From NCBI GenBank assembly GCA_015075425.1, contig JABTUL010000002.1, positions 620,001 to 684,000 on the forward strand: 64,000 nt of DNA, written 5' to 3'. The notes under the pieces were generated by a model. That model searched no databases and had not been told where the DNA came from. It saw only the letters and a program-made list of their open reading frames with translations. Position numbers and translations under genes: made by a program. The stretch's first letter is position 1; each line of letters opens with the position of its first letter. Origin of the DNA: Spirochaetales bacterium. GTDB lineage: Bacteria > Spirochaetota > Leptospiria > Leptospirales > Leptonemataceae. Of this stretch, positions 52,238-61,681 are shown one piece after another.

Positions 52238-53511
52238 ATATCCCAGGTCATTTGCAGCAAGAGAACTGCATCATCGCCTTTGACCAGAGCCACATTGATG
52301 TAGGGCGTATCTGTGTTGAAGTCATAGTAGGGTTCACTCACATTCCAGGGTTTGCCGGAGTATTCCTTCATGGCCAGAGTCTGCAAAAACATCGGGTCCC
52401 AGAAACGGTTGTTGTTTACTTCTGCAGTATCACGAATCCAGTTCCATTGATCGTCCCGCTCAAAGGTGGCGGAAAGCTGATAACCGGAACGGTCATAAAG
52501 AACCATGCGCCGGGTATTCTCCGGAAGGGAATGCAGACAGGAAAGTATACTGAGATTGATGGTTTCCCGGTCAGAGGGATTGATATCCTGCGTGGCATTG
52601 TGGGCCTGGCCTATCAAGGCATCGCGTATCTGAAAGCCGTGCATGAGTTCGGCCTTACGCAAAACAGAAAAGTCGCTCAACTTCTCTTCCAGCAGAGAGC
52701 GGAACTTTGTGCGATCCTGAAAATTCTCCTGAGCCGGACTGAAATAGAAGCCCTGCAAATAACGCCCGCCCATCTTAAGGGAAACCAGCAGTTCTTCTTC
52801 CTTCTCAATACCTTCAAACAAAAGCGAAGCGCCCAGACGATGCGCCATGAATGCCACACCCTGCAGCACCTGCCGGAAGGATTTGCTGTTCATACTGTTG
52901 CGCAGCAGTTGCAGGTCCACTTTGATGATGTCCGGATGAATGTAGGCAATCCGACTCAGGTCACTCATTCCCGCACCCACATCATCCACCGCTATACGGA
53001 AACCGGCCTTTTTGTAGAGGTCCACAATATGGATGAGCCGGGTGATATCATCTTCAAATTGATCTTCTGTGATTTCTATGACAATTTGCTCCGGGTCCAG
53101 ATCGTATTTGTGAACCATATTGATTATATGAAAACGATCGGCACGAATCTCCATTTTGCTGTGCTGTCGCGAAAGAAGATTTGGCATGATATTTATAAAT
53201 AAATGTGTTTTTTTCCCAGATTCTTTCAGGCTGGCGATAGCCATCTCCTGAATGGAATTGTCAATGCTGATCAGATGAGCAATATGCAGAGTGTCCTGCG
53301 AATCGTGATGGAAAATGGGGCCCAGAGTCTGCAAAGCACCGGCAACCTCCATCCGACCCAGAACTTCATAGCCCCAGATGTCCAGACTTTCCAGATCCAG
53401 AATGGGCTGATAGCAGGCCCGGATCTGGCTTGCCTTCACATCAGCGGGATTCACGTCCGGTCGTTTTTCCTTCAAAGGGACTCGTGTAGCCGCCCTCGTG
53501 GCGTGCGGCAA
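52234..53511 (-). CDS. EAL-domain c-di-GMP phosphodiesterase-like protein
   Basis: The 425-residue cytoplasmic protein has an EAL domain at about residues 25-270: the signature is EVLGRM instead of EAL, with IEITEDQF, VDDVGAGMSDLSRI, IKVDLQLLRN and FEGIEKEEEL present. The change at the second position of the motif is common in active enzymes, so activity is plausible. The C-terminal 130 residues form a PAS/Cache-like domain reminiscent of the YkuI C-terminal region. Its start overlaps the end of the next lipoprotein gene by 71 bp, so a later start is possible. Confidence 0.82.
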   Translation of the reverse strand: MPHATRAATRVPLKEKRPDVNPADVKASQIRACYQPILDLESLDIWGYEVLGRMEVAGALQTLGPIFHHDSQDTLHIAHLISIDNSIQEMAIASLKESGKKTHLFINIMPNLLSRQHSKMEIRADRFHIINMVHKYDLDPEQIVIEITEDQFEDDITRLIHIVDLYKKAGFRIAVDDVGAGMSDLSRIAYIHPDIIKVDLQLLRNSMNSKSFRQVLQGVAFMAHRLGASLLFEGIEKEEELLVSLKMGGRYLQGFYFSPAQENFQDRTKFRSLLEEKLSDFSVLRKAELMHGFQIRDALIGQAHNATQDINPSDRETINLSILSCLHSLPENTRRMVLYDRSGYQLSATFERDDQWNWIRDTAEVNNNRFWDPMFLQTLAMKEYSGKPWNVSEPYYDFNTDTPYINVALVKGDDAVLLLQMTWDI

Positions 53512-53962
53512 TGAACTGGTGGAAGGCTTCCTGCGATTTGATTTTACTCAATGCCTCAAAATCCTGACGACTCCAGGCCTTGAGCCGGAGCCTGAGTGCT
53601 GCCTCAGTAGAGCCTCCTACAAAAATCTCCTGATGAATGGAGGCCGGTGGATTCCATCCATGATTGGACAGGGCAACATAGCGCAATTCTTCATAGTACT
53701 TTAGAGCAATGCCAATCACTTCAATGGCCCGATCATACGGGAATTCTGTCCCCACCCAGATGGCGGTGCTGGCGTGGGCAGAATAGGGCAGTTCCGATTG
53801 GGGCTGGATCTTGACCACCACGTCCAGTTCGCGGAGCATCATTGCGCAGCGTCGCGCCTTGTCCTGGTAGGCCAGCACAACACGCAGTTTCTTCTCGCGG
53901 TCCATTCCAGAAGCGCAACCACTCAGAAAAAGAATCAGGAGAAAGGGTCCGCAAAAACGCAC
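53441..53962 (-). CDS. Hypothetical lipoprotein
   Basis: The 173-residue protein has a clean signal peptide with lipobox (LLILFLSGCAS). The mature part carries RRCAMMLRELDVVVKI, STAIWVGTEFPYDRAIEVIG, YEELRYVALSNH and RLKAWSRQDFEAL, with no recognised family. Overlap with the downstream EAL gene suggests coupling of the two. The coding direction is minus, away from the small Cys-rich lipoprotein gene at 54127. Confidence 0.65.
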   Translation of the reverse strand: MRFCGPFLLILFLSGCASGMDREKKLRVVLAYQDKARRCAMMLRELDVVVKIQPQSELPYSAHASTAIWVGTEFPYDRAIEVIGIALKYYEELRYVALSNHGWNPPASIHQEIFVGGSTEAALRLRLKAWSRQDFEALSKIKSQEAFHQFIAARHEGGYTSPFEGKTTGRESR

Positions 53963-54126
53963 ACGAAAAAGGCCCTCTCCGGGCCGGTGCTGTCAACCTA
54001 TATCTATAGAAAGTCCGCGGCGGAAGGGGGCAGGTCCCCGGAAACCCGGAAACCTACAAAACAGCGTGTCGCCCCGCCGGAAGTACGTGAACTGCTTGCC
54101 TGCGGACGGGCCTTCGATTTGGTAGT

Positions 54127-54408
54127 ATGAGGCCTATGAAACGCGTGATCAGTCTTGTCCTTTTAGCGGGACTTCTACTCTCCGGGTGTGCCAAAGATCC
54201 TGATCCCAATATAGAAAGGATCGTGATTTACCATTTGTTCTGCGAAGAAGGCCAGCAGGGCTGCCGGACTGATTGTTATGGCTTTATCGGCACCAACCCC
54301 GCGCGGCCCGATGTTAAGAAAGAGCAGGAATTTGCCTTCAACTACTGCTCCAGCCGCTGCAATGTTTACTGCGATTTAACAACCCTGGCCTACCTCGCCG
54401 GTTTGTAG
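54127..54408 (+). CDS. Small Cys-rich lipoprotein
   Basis: The 93-residue protein has a canonical lipobox (LLLSGCAK). The mature region has seven further Cys residues (FCEEGQQGCRTDCYG, YCSSRCNVYCDL), which probably form disulfides outside the cytoplasm. No family is recognised. The next gene, an MltG-like lytic transglycosylase, starts at a TTG one base after its stop. Confidence 0.68.
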   Translation: MRPMKRVISLVLLAGLLLSGCAKDPDPNIERIVIYHLFCEEGQQGCRTDCYGFIGTNPARPDVKKEQEFAFNYCSSRCNVYCDLTTLAYLAGL

Positions 54409-54409
54409 A

Positions 54410-55279
54410 TTGCGCGGGCCAGCATGCCTCTGGCCTCTGGCCTGTCTCCTCTTTCTGCAGTGTAGCACCATGCTGCGTATCGGTGGCAGGCCCACGGACA
54501 TTGTCGTCCCTGTGGGAGGCAAGTACAGCACCTTTTGTAAGAATCTGGAATCGGCCGGTGTAACGCGCTGTGAATATCTCGAAGAAGCGGGAAAGTCGCC
54601 CAGGTTTTTGTCGTCCTTTGCTCTCCTCCAGGAAAAATTGGGCAGCGTTTCTCTGGAAGGATTGCTCTTGCCGGGATCGTATCGTGTCCGCCTGAAATTT
54701 CTTGATTCATCCTGTGAGACCTGTGATCCAGAGCCCGTTTTACGACACAATGCAGAAGCCTTTCTGAGAGCAGTTTTGCCGGTGACGCTCAAGCGACTCA
54801 GGCCACTGGAAGAACGACACGGCCTTTCCGTTTATCAGCAAATCATTCTGGCAAGCATTGTCGAAAAAGAAGCGGTGGCGAATCAAGATTACGATCGGGT
54901 CGCTGCCGTATTCTTGCGCCGATTGCGTCGCAATATGCCGCTGGGTTCCTGCCCCGCCGTGGAGTATGCCCTTGGATTCCATCGTCCTTTTCTCCTTTTC
55001 CGGGACATTCGCATTCGATCTCCCTACAATCTGTACGTAAAGAAGGGGCTTCCTCCAGGACCGATTGCTTTTTTTAGCGATCAAGCCCTGCAGGGCGTCC
55101 TCTACCCGGCTGATTCCGATGACCTCTTCTTTGTTTACGACTGGACGCTGCAAAAGCTGTTGTTTGCCAGTCACTATTCCCTTCATGAAAAAAATGCCGA
55201 ACAAGCCCGAAAGAATTACATCCAGAAATTCGGCCGGAAGAATTTGTATCGCGCTGATTATGATCGTTTTTATAAGTGA
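54410..55279 (+). CDS. Endolytic transglycosylase MltG (YceG)-like protein
   Basis: About 289 residues from a TTG at 54410. The N-terminus is a lipoprotein-type signal (CLWPLACLLFLQCS), unlike the membrane anchor of typical MltG. The YceG domain is visible: LEGLLLPGSYRV, the catalytic Glu in IILASIVEKEAVA, MPLGSCPAVEYALGF, SPYNLYVKKGLPPGPI, and YDWTLQKLLFASHY near the C-terminus. It would cleave nascent glycan strands in the cell wall. It is shorter than E. coli MltG (about 340 residues). Confidence 0.83.
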   Translation: MRGPACLWPLACLLFLQCSTMLRIGGRPTDIVVPVGGKYSTFCKNLESAGVTRCEYLEEAGKSPRFLSSFALLQEKLGSVSLEGLLLPGSYRVRLKFLDSSCETCDPEPVLRHNAEAFLRAVLPVTLKRLRPLEERHGLSVYQQIILASIVEKEAVANQDYDRVAAVFLRRLRRNMPLGSCPAVEYALGFHRPFLLFRDIRIRSPYNLYVKKGLPPGPIAFFSDQALQGVLYPADSDDLFFVYDWTLQKLLFASHYSLHEKNAEQARKNYIQKFGRKNLYRADYDRFYK

Positions 55280-55287
55280 AAGGACGC

Positions 55288-57003
55288 ATGATTTTTTCTA
55301 ATGCTGACTATGTCCTGATCGCTCTGTACTTTGCCGTGAGCCTGTTCATCGGCCTTTACGCCGGGCGCCGCTCCGGAAGGGGACAGAAGGACTACTTCCT
55401 CGCCGGTGGCAATACCCCCTGGCTTTTAGCGGGAACTTCTATGGTGGCAACAACCTTTGCCGCAGATACACCTCTTGCTGTTACCGGCCTTGTGCGCGGT
55501 GGTGGCATAGCGGCCAACTGGATCTGGTGGTCTTTTGCTGCCGGTGGCGTTCTCACTGTGTTCTTCTTTGCCCGGCTGTGGCGAAGAAGTGGTCTGACCA
55601 CGGACCTGGAATTTCTGGAACTCCGCTACGGCGGCCCACAGGCTGCTTTTCTGCGCGGGGCCAAAGCGCTTTACCTGGGAGTGGTGCTCAATCTGCTCAT
55701 CATTGGCTGGGTCAATCTGGCCCTGCTGAAGATCCTCCGGGTACTTTTTCCCGCTGCACCGGCCGAGCTCTGGCTCATCGGTATTGCTGCCGTCACCGCC
55801 CTTTATGTTATGGTAGCTGGCCTGCGCGGCGTCGTGGCTGCGGATGCCTTTCAGTTTGTGGTAGCGATGGGCGGTTCCATTCTGCTGGCTTTTTATGCTT
55901 CTGCAGCTGTACCGTCCGGGGCCACCTGGCAGGCCTCGACGCTCTCCTTCTGGCCGGACCTTGATGCTCCCGATGGCTGGGCCCTTCTTCTCACCGGGCT
56001 TCTGGTCCAGTGGTGGGCCGCTTTTTATCCCGGCGCAGAACCGGGCGGGGGCGGCTACGTGGCTCAGAGAATACTGGCCGCCCGTTCCGAGCGTGATGGA
56101 CTTCTTGCGGCTTTGTGGTTCAATATCGCTCACTACGCCCTGCGACCCTGGCCCTGGATTTTAACAGCACTGGCCGCCATGCTGCTCTACCCGGCGGTCG
56201 CGCCGGCGGACTACGAATCCTCCTATGTGTACTTGATGCGCGATGTTTTGCCCTCTCCGGCGCGCGGCCTTCTGGTTGCTGCCTTTCTGGGAGCCTACAT
56301 GTCCACCATCTCCACCCAGCTCAATTGGGGAGCCAGCTATTTCATTCATGATTTCTACCAGAGATTTCTCCTCCCGGGCCAGGAGGAGAAACACTATGTT
56401 CTGGCCGGTCGACTGGCAACAATCGGTCTCTTTTTTCTTTCTCTTTTTGTTACTTTTTATTTGCTATCATCCATTGAGGAAGCCTGGAAGATGATGATTG
56501 AAGCCGGAGCGGGTAGCGGCCTGATTCTTGTTTTACGCTGGTACTGGTGGCGCATCAATGCCCGCACGGAACTGGTAAGCCTGATTGTCCCGGCGCTTGG
56601 TGTCCTGATTTTGCGCGCAGGAATCCCGGCCGCCAACGAACTTTTTTCCTGGGCTGTACCCGTGCCCGGCTTTCCCTACAGTTTTCTCCTGATCACTGCC
56701 GCTGGAGTATTTTGCAGTCTGCTGACGGCCCTCTTTACCGCCCCGGAGGATGCGCGTCGCCTGCAAACGTTCTTTGATCGGATACGGCCAGCCGGGCCAG
56801 GCTGGAAACCCTTTGGCCGGGCCCACGGACTCGGCCGCATGGCTGCGGGCTGGGTGGGTGGAATGCTTCTGGTTTATGGTCTTCTTTTTTTACTGGGCAG
56901 TCTTTTTCTGGGGCACAGCTTCGGCGGCTGGGCGCTCCTGACCGCCCTCGGCGCTGTGCTGGTGTACGCGGGAATTTCTGTCAGGGCGAATGAGCCGGAG
57001 TGA
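55288..57003 (+). CDS. Sodium:solute symporter (SSS) family transporter
   Basis: The protein of about 571 residues has about 13-14 membrane helices. The N-terminal ALYFAVSLFIGLYAGRR, FLAGGNTPWLLAGTSMVATTFAADTPLAVTG and the middle AFLGAYMSTISTQLNWGASY are typical of the SSS family with the sodium-binding helix. The ATG at 55288 is preferred; a GTG at 55276 overlaps the MltG-like stop. Substrate unknown. Confidence 0.88.
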   Translation: MIFSNADYVLIALYFAVSLFIGLYAGRRSGRGQKDYFLAGGNTPWLLAGTSMVATTFAADTPLAVTGLVRGGGIAANWIWWSFAAGGVLTVFFFARLWRRSGLTTDLEFLELRYGGPQAAFLRGAKALYLGVVLNLLIIGWVNLALLKILRVLFPAAPAELWLIGIAAVTALYVMVAGLRGVVAADAFQFVVAMGGSILLAFYASAAVPSGATWQASTLSFWPDLDAPDGWALLLTGLLVQWWAAFYPGAEPGGGGYVAQRILAARSERDGLLAALWFNIAHYALRPWPWILTALAAMLLYPAVAPADYESSYVYLMRDVLPSPARGLLVAAFLGAYMSTISTQLNWGASYFIHDFYQRFLLPGQEEKHYVLAGRLATIGLFFLSLFVTFYLLSSIEEAWKMMIEAGAGSGLILVLRWYWWRINARTELVSLIVPALGVLILRAGIPAANELFSWAVPVPGFPYSFLLITAAGVFCSLLTALFTAPEDARRLQTFFDRIRPAGPGWKPFGRAHGLGRMAAGWVGGMLLVYGLLFLLGSLFLGHSFGGWALLTALGAVLVYAGISVRANEPE

Positions 57004-57173
57004 CCAACACGGGTTCCGGCGCGGTCGAAACTGCTATGTTTCTTTCTGGAACGGATTTGTCTAAACTCTATCAGACGGCTAGCCCGGATATTCATGAAAG
57101 TGTATGCGCAAAGTACAGGTTCAAAGAAAAACCGCCCCGCGGCCAAGGAATGATCCTGCTATTTATCGGCCAG

Positions 57174-57725
57174 TTACTTCAAAATTGATTCAAGCACTAC
57201 TTCCATAGAATGCCCCGGTAGAGCTATCGACAATGGTTCGCTAAACGGTATTCGTTTTTCCGATGTGTAGCCGTTTGCATTCGGTTTGCTGTACACAACG
57301 GTCGTGTTTTCTAAAGGCAAGATATTCCAATACACAGGGATATTTCCTCTGGCGTACATATCCGCTTTTTCTGCATCAATCGCCTGCGTTGTAACGGAAA
57401 CTTCGACGACGAGATACGCAAACGTAGGATGTTCATCGTGTATGGAATGACGTGCCGGGACAATCGCTAGATCCGGCTCAGGTTCAGAATCTATCAGGGT
57501 AATCGGATCTTCTTTCAGAATCTCAATAGTTTCGTTAACTCTCGAGGAGAAGTATTTGAAAAGCAGGCGTAATACGCCCGCATGGAGTTTAGATTTAGAC
57601 ACTTTTTCTATGACCGCTCCCTGGATTAACTCAGTCTTCAAACCGGCGAACATCTTGCGGTAGGTCTGAATATCGATAGGTATAACGGCTCTACGTATGG
57701 CCGGTTTTTCCAGGACTTCGAGCAT
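57174..57725 (-). CDS. Uma2 family (DUF820) nuclease-fold protein, second copy
   Basis: The 183-residue Uma2 protein has GAVIEKVSKS, the DSEPEPDLAIVP motif, YLVVEVSV and the MYARGNIPVYWNIL block. It is divergent in sequence from the copy at 11382-11936, so the two are not a recent duplication. It stands alone between the symporter and SURF1 genes. Upstream, 57004-57173 contains no supported gene. Confidence 0.85.
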   Translation of the reverse strand: MLEVLEKPAIRRAVIPIDIQTYRKMFAGLKTELIQGAVIEKVSKSKLHAGVLRLLFKYFSSRVNETIEILKEDPITLIDSEPEPDLAIVPARHSIHDEHPTFAYLVVEVSVTTQAIDAEKADMYARGNIPVYWNILPLENTTVVYSKPNANGYTSEKRIPFSEPLSIALPGHSMEVVLESILK

Positions 57726-57779
57726 GACTGAGACTTAGCTTCCGGGTTCGTTCCGTCAACTAAAAACGGAATTTTCCGC

Positions 57780-58529
57780 CTAAGGAGAGTGAGCGGGAGT
57801 AACAAGCACGGGTTTACGCCGCGGGCGGAACTGCCAGAGAATGCCTACCACCAGGGCAAAGAGCCCAAAGCTGATCCATTGCATGGTATAATTGAGGTGA
57901 CGCCCCGGAGGCAAAATCTCGCTGGCGAGTGGCAGGGGCTGCTCTTTGGGCAGGGGATCGGTTTTCCAGTGTACCTGCTCCAGGTAGTAGGGGAGCAAGT
58001 GCCGGTCCAGCTGACCTTGCATGGCACTCACATTCATGCGAAACCAACGCTTGATCCGGCCACCTTCCTCTCCCATGTTTTCGGGTGGCGACAAAAATGT
58101 ACGGCCTTCCTTGCTGTGACGGACCAGACCGATGAGTTGCACAACCTGATCTCCCGGTAGCGCGTAGCGGTCCAGGTCTCCTTTTTCCACCTCTTGAAGC
58201 GGGATCCAGCCGCGGTCAATCAGGAGCAGCCCTTCCGACATTTTCAGGACACCGATGTATTTAGCTCCTGGCTGGCTCTGGTAGGAGCGATTCATGAGGA
58301 GAAAGTAGGGCTCGGGAAGGAATTGCCCCTCTACTTTCAGTTTGCTACCAAAAGCGTAATTTTCTCCGGGTCGCAGGGGCGTAGCATCGTCCACATCTTT
58401 GAGTCGGGCAAAGAACTCTTTTTTCTCTCCATAGCGCTTGAATTGCCAGTGACTCATTACAAAGCAGGTCAGGGCAACGGCGAGGGCCAACATTGTTACT
58501 GGAAAGGAAAACCTGAATTGGCGCAACAC
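57780..58529 (-). CDS. SURF1 family protein
   Basis: The 249-residue protein has an N-terminal membrane helix (MLALAVALTCFVMSHWQF), a soluble domain with PEPYFLLMNRSYQSQPG and LLIDRGWIPLQE, and a C-terminal helix with HLNYTMQWISFGLFALV. This is the complete SURF1 arrangement; the family assists assembly of haem-copper cytochrome oxidase. No oxidase genes are present nearby. Confidence 0.9.
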   Translation of the reverse strand: MLRQFRFSFPVTMLALAVALTCFVMSHWQFKRYGEKKEFFARLKDVDDATPLRPGENYAFGSKLKVEGQFLPEPYFLLMNRSYQSQPGAKYIGVLKMSEGLLLIDRGWIPLQEVEKGDLDRYALPGDQVVQLIGLVRHSKEGRTFLSPPENMGEEGGRIKRWFRMNVSAMQGQLDRHLLPYYLEQVHWKTDPLPKEQPLPLASEILPPGRHLNYTMQWISFGLFALVVGILWQFRPRRKPVLVTPAHSP

Positions 58530-58625
58530 AACAGAGTCTATACAGGGTAAAAGGCCCGGGTGTCAAGGGGTTCTTTTTTCGCACAAAAAGCTGGCAACTA
58601 CCAGGGAATTCTCTCTCCTGTCCCG

Positions 58626-60536
58626 ATGGATTTTCTAAGCACAGCTCGACCGGAGCTTTACTTTCGCTACGCCGATGAACCGGGAACGGAACACAGAGCC
58701 GGTCCACCCGGCGATGCGAACATCGCTTTTTCTTTTTCCGTCGCCGGAACCACCCTGCGTGGCGATCTGCGTGGACAGGGAAAGCGCCCGGTCCTCCTTG
58801 AACGTGTCGAGTTCAGCCTGAAAGACCCGCGGGGCATTTCCTTTGGCGGAAACACGGCCGATCACTGGTCCGTTTTCAAACATGGCTATCAGTCCTGGTC
58901 TTTCAGCTCCATCTACGAATCTCGTGACCTGGATTTGCCCACCTGGCTTACGTGGAAAAGGCGCATGGATGAAAACCCGGAGTCCTACTTTTCCGGGGCG
59001 GTAAGCCTGCCAGCGATGATACAAAAGATGCTGGGCAGGCGCGGACTATTTCAAAGCGACGGCCTGATTGTTTTAATGCAACAGGACCGAAGAGCAATTC
59101 TCTGGGGAGTGACGGGCCCGGGAAATCAGATGGTCCGCTTTCTGGTCCAGCTGAATGAGCAAGGTCAGCTGGTGCGTTTCAGCATCTGCTGGGATTTTAA
59201 CGGTCAATATTTTGATCATCATTCCTTAACTTCGCTGACTCCCGTGGAAATGTTGCAAGAAGAACGACACCGTCCGGTAGAGGCACCGGCTTCGCAGTCA
59301 CTCCTTTTGCGGTATGCGGCCCGGGCCGGGCGGGCCCTGCGCGGTCGCACACAGAGTGCACCTCTTTCTGGCTGGTGCTCCTGGTACTATTACTACACAA
59401 ATATCAATCAAGAAAACATCCTTTCCAATTTGAGTCAGGTGCAGCTGCGGCGCATTCCCCTGGAGCTGTTCCAGATCGATGATGGCTACCAGAAAGCAGT
59501 CGGCAACTGGAATCCCAATGAAAAATTTCCGGAGGGAATGGCGTATCTGGCCCGCTCGATCAAAAAAGCGGGACTGCGTGCCGGGATCTGGCTGGCTCCC
59601 TTCCTGGCAGAGAAAAAATCGGGGCTGATGGAGAGTGCCTTTCTCCTGCGCGATGAACATGGCCATCCCGTACGTGCCCTCTCCAATCCCAACTGGAGCG
59701 GAAACACCTATATCCTTGATGTTACCCATCCTGAGTTCAAAAGCTGGTTAGTTTCCGTCATTGAAATGATGGTCCATGATTGGGGCTTTGACTATTTGAA
59801 GCTGGATTTTCTGTACGCGGCCTGCTTTCGCGGCAAGCATCACGATCCCCGCACCACCGCTGCGTCTCGATTGCGGGATGCTTTGAAACTGATCCGGCGT
59901 ACCGGCGGCCGGCAACTTCAGCTGGTTGGTTGCGGCGCTCCCCTTTTCCCGGCCGCCGGGATCGTGGACATCATGCGAATCGGCATGGATGTGTACCATA
60001 AATGGGACGGAATGCCCATCGGCACTCTCCTCCGGGATCGTAATATTCCTCAAATGAAGGGCGCTCTGATCAATACGATTCAGCGTTCTTTCTTTCATCG
60101 TAATTTCTGGATGAATGACCCGGACTGTTTGATTCTACGTCAGAAGGAAAGTCGACTTTCTCCAGCACAGATCAAACTAATGGCCAGTGTCATGGCCCTG
60201 AGCGGCGGCTTGGTTTTAACCAGTGATGATCTCACCCAACTGGAGGAGGAAAGTCTGAAGCTCTGGGAACGCATCGTAGAGCTGAACCGGAAATGCTCGG
60301 CCTTTACCCCCTTTCCCCTGGATCATGGTTCCTTTCCCCGTACCCTGTACAATCCCGCCGGATTTCTGGGCGTCTGGAATCCCACCAACAGGCCACAGCG
60401 ACTCCTGTTTCACGCTCCCGGCGTGGTTGCAGGCGCCCGGGATTACTGGAGCGGCGCTCTGGTGCCCTGGAAAAGCGACCGACAGGTAGAAATCCACCTG
60501 GGTGCCTTTGAAAGCTTTTTGGCTGTCCTTCCTTAA
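58626..60536 (+). CDS. Alpha-galactosidase (GH36-type)
   Basis: From ATG 58626 the product is about 636 residues (an in-frame GTG at 58560 would add 22). An N-terminal beta-sandwich domain is followed by a TIM barrel with GWCSWYYYYTNINQ, LFQIDDGYQ, the catalytic nucleophile in YLKLDFLYAACF (about residue 394), and LVGCGAPLFPAAGIVDIMRIGMDV, followed by a C-terminal beta domain. No signal peptide, so cytoplasmic. It is likely to hydrolyse alpha-galactosides. It has no visible sugar transporter neighbour. Confidence 0.88.
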   Translation: MDFLSTARPELYFRYADEPGTEHRAGPPGDANIAFSFSVAGTTLRGDLRGQGKRPVLLERVEFSLKDPRGISFGGNTADHWSVFKHGYQSWSFSSIYESRDLDLPTWLTWKRRMDENPESYFSGAVSLPAMIQKMLGRRGLFQSDGLIVLMQQDRRAILWGVTGPGNQMVRFLVQLNEQGQLVRFSICWDFNGQYFDHHSLTSLTPVEMLQEERHRPVEAPASQSLLLRYAARAGRALRGRTQSAPLSGWCSWYYYYTNINQENILSNLSQVQLRRIPLELFQIDDGYQKAVGNWNPNEKFPEGMAYLARSIKKAGLRAGIWLAPFLAEKKSGLMESAFLLRDEHGHPVRALSNPNWSGNTYILDVTHPEFKSWLVSVIEMMVHDWGFDYLKLDFLYAACFRGKHHDPRTTAASRLRDALKLIRRTGGRQLQLVGCGAPLFPAAGIVDIMRIGMDVYHKWDGMPIGTLLRDRNIPQMKGALINTIQRSFFHRNFWMNDPDCLILRQKESRLSPAQIKLMASVMALSGGLVLTSDDLTQLEEESLKLWERIVELNRKCSAFTPFPLDHGSFPRTLYNPAGFLGVWNPTNRPQRLLFHAPGVVAGARDYWSGALVPWKSDRQVEIHLGAFESFLAVLP

Positions 60537-60607
60537 ATTGCTGCCCTTTAAGAAAAATTCTTTACAGGAACCATCTTATGTCACATGAGTTATCCTCGGA
60601 ATAATCC

Positions 60608-61681
60608 ATGGGTGACGGTGCATTAACTCAAGACGAAATCGACATGCTCCTCCAGGGAGCCGATTCTTTCTCCGCACCGGCCGATGCCCGCGCCGCCGGC
60701 ACTGCCGGAATCGGCATGGATATGTCGCCTCTGGAACGCGAATCCGTGGCCGATATGCTGCTCAGTGCCCTGCAATCGGGCACTCAGGGTTTAAGCATGA
60801 TTCTGGCACGCAATGTGCGTTTGGGTTCACCCTATGCAGAAATCCGTACCCAGCAGGAAATCAATAAAGAATTTGGTAATGATTTTGTAGCTTTGCAGCA
60901 GGGAATGAGCGGGGCTCTAAACGGCAGCCTGGTTTTATTTCTGCCCGGTGCTGATGCGGCCCGGATCAGCGCAATTGTCATGGGTTCGGACGATCCGGCA
61001 TCTGCCACTCTGCCGCTCGACAACGCACAGATCGCCACCATCAAGGATGCCATGGGGCCTGTGCTTATGAGTGTGGCGACGCAGATGTCCGTCAAGATTG
61101 GCGTGCCCATTACTCCTCTGCCCGTTGACGTAACGGTCACCTCCGGCAGTGTGCCCCTGCAGGATTCTCTGAGTTATTTAAGAACGCAAATTCCTATAAA
61201 TATTGAAGGGGCTGTCGATTCGCGCATTTCCATTGTGATGCCCGTGGAGATGGCTTCTCAACTCTTTCAATTGTCCTCCCAGCGCGAATCCGCTCGCTCC
61301 GTGGACTACGGAAGCAAACACGGTCCGGCTTTGCCGTCCGGGCCGGCACCGGGGCAAACAGGGATCAAAGATGTGGCCTTCCCGGCCATGAATATGGCCG
61401 GTGCCGGACCGCTGCAGCCCAATAAAGATCTGCTCATGGATGTGCAGATGACCCTGACTGTTGAACTGGGTCGCACAAAAATGTACATTAAAGAAATTCT
61501 GAGCCTCGGGGAAGGATCCATCATCGAACTGGAAAAGCTGGCCGGCGAGCCGGTCGATTTGCTGGTTAACGGAAAACTGATTGCCAAAGGGGAAGTTGTG
61601 GTGATCGACGAGAACTTTGGCGTGCGGGTAACGGATATCGTAAGCCCCGTCGATCGTCTCAAAGCACAAAAATCGGGCTGA
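60608..61681 (+). CDS. fliY: Flagellar motor switch protein FliY/FliN
   Basis: The 357-residue protein starts at ATG 60608. The N-terminal peptide GALTQDEIDMLLQG is the conserved segment of FliM/FliY that binds phosphorylated CheY. A CheC-like region follows (about 40-225), with DNAQIATIKDAMGPVL, and the C-terminal SpoA/FliN domain (about 275-350) contains MTLTVELGRTKMYIKEILSLGEGSIIE-like sequence (VELGRTKMYIKEIL, EPVDLLVNGKLIAKGEV). It is a component of the switch complex C-ring. Its stop overlaps the start of fliO by 1 base. Confidence 0.92.
   Translation: MGDGALTQDEIDMLLQGADSFSAPADARAAGTAGIGMDMSPLERESVADMLLSALQSGTQGLSMILARNVRLGSPYAEIRTQQEINKEFGNDFVALQQGMSGALNGSLVLFLPGADAARISAIVMGSDDPASATLPLDNAQIATIKDAMGPVLMSVATQMSVKIGVPITPLPVDVTVTSGSVPLQDSLSYLRTQIPINIEGAVDSRISIVMPVEMASQLFQLSSQRESARSVDYGSKHGPALPSGPAPGQTGIKDVAFPAMNMAGAGPLQPNKDLLMDVQMTLTVELGRTKMYIKEILSLGEGSIIELEKLAGEPVDLLVNGKLIAKGEVVVIDENFGVRVTDIVSPVDRLKAQKSG

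Noticed and set aside
57004..57173. Plus-strand frame between the symporter and Uma2 genes
   Set aside because: No recognisable motif, no ribosome site, and it runs over the end of the convergent Uma2 gene.
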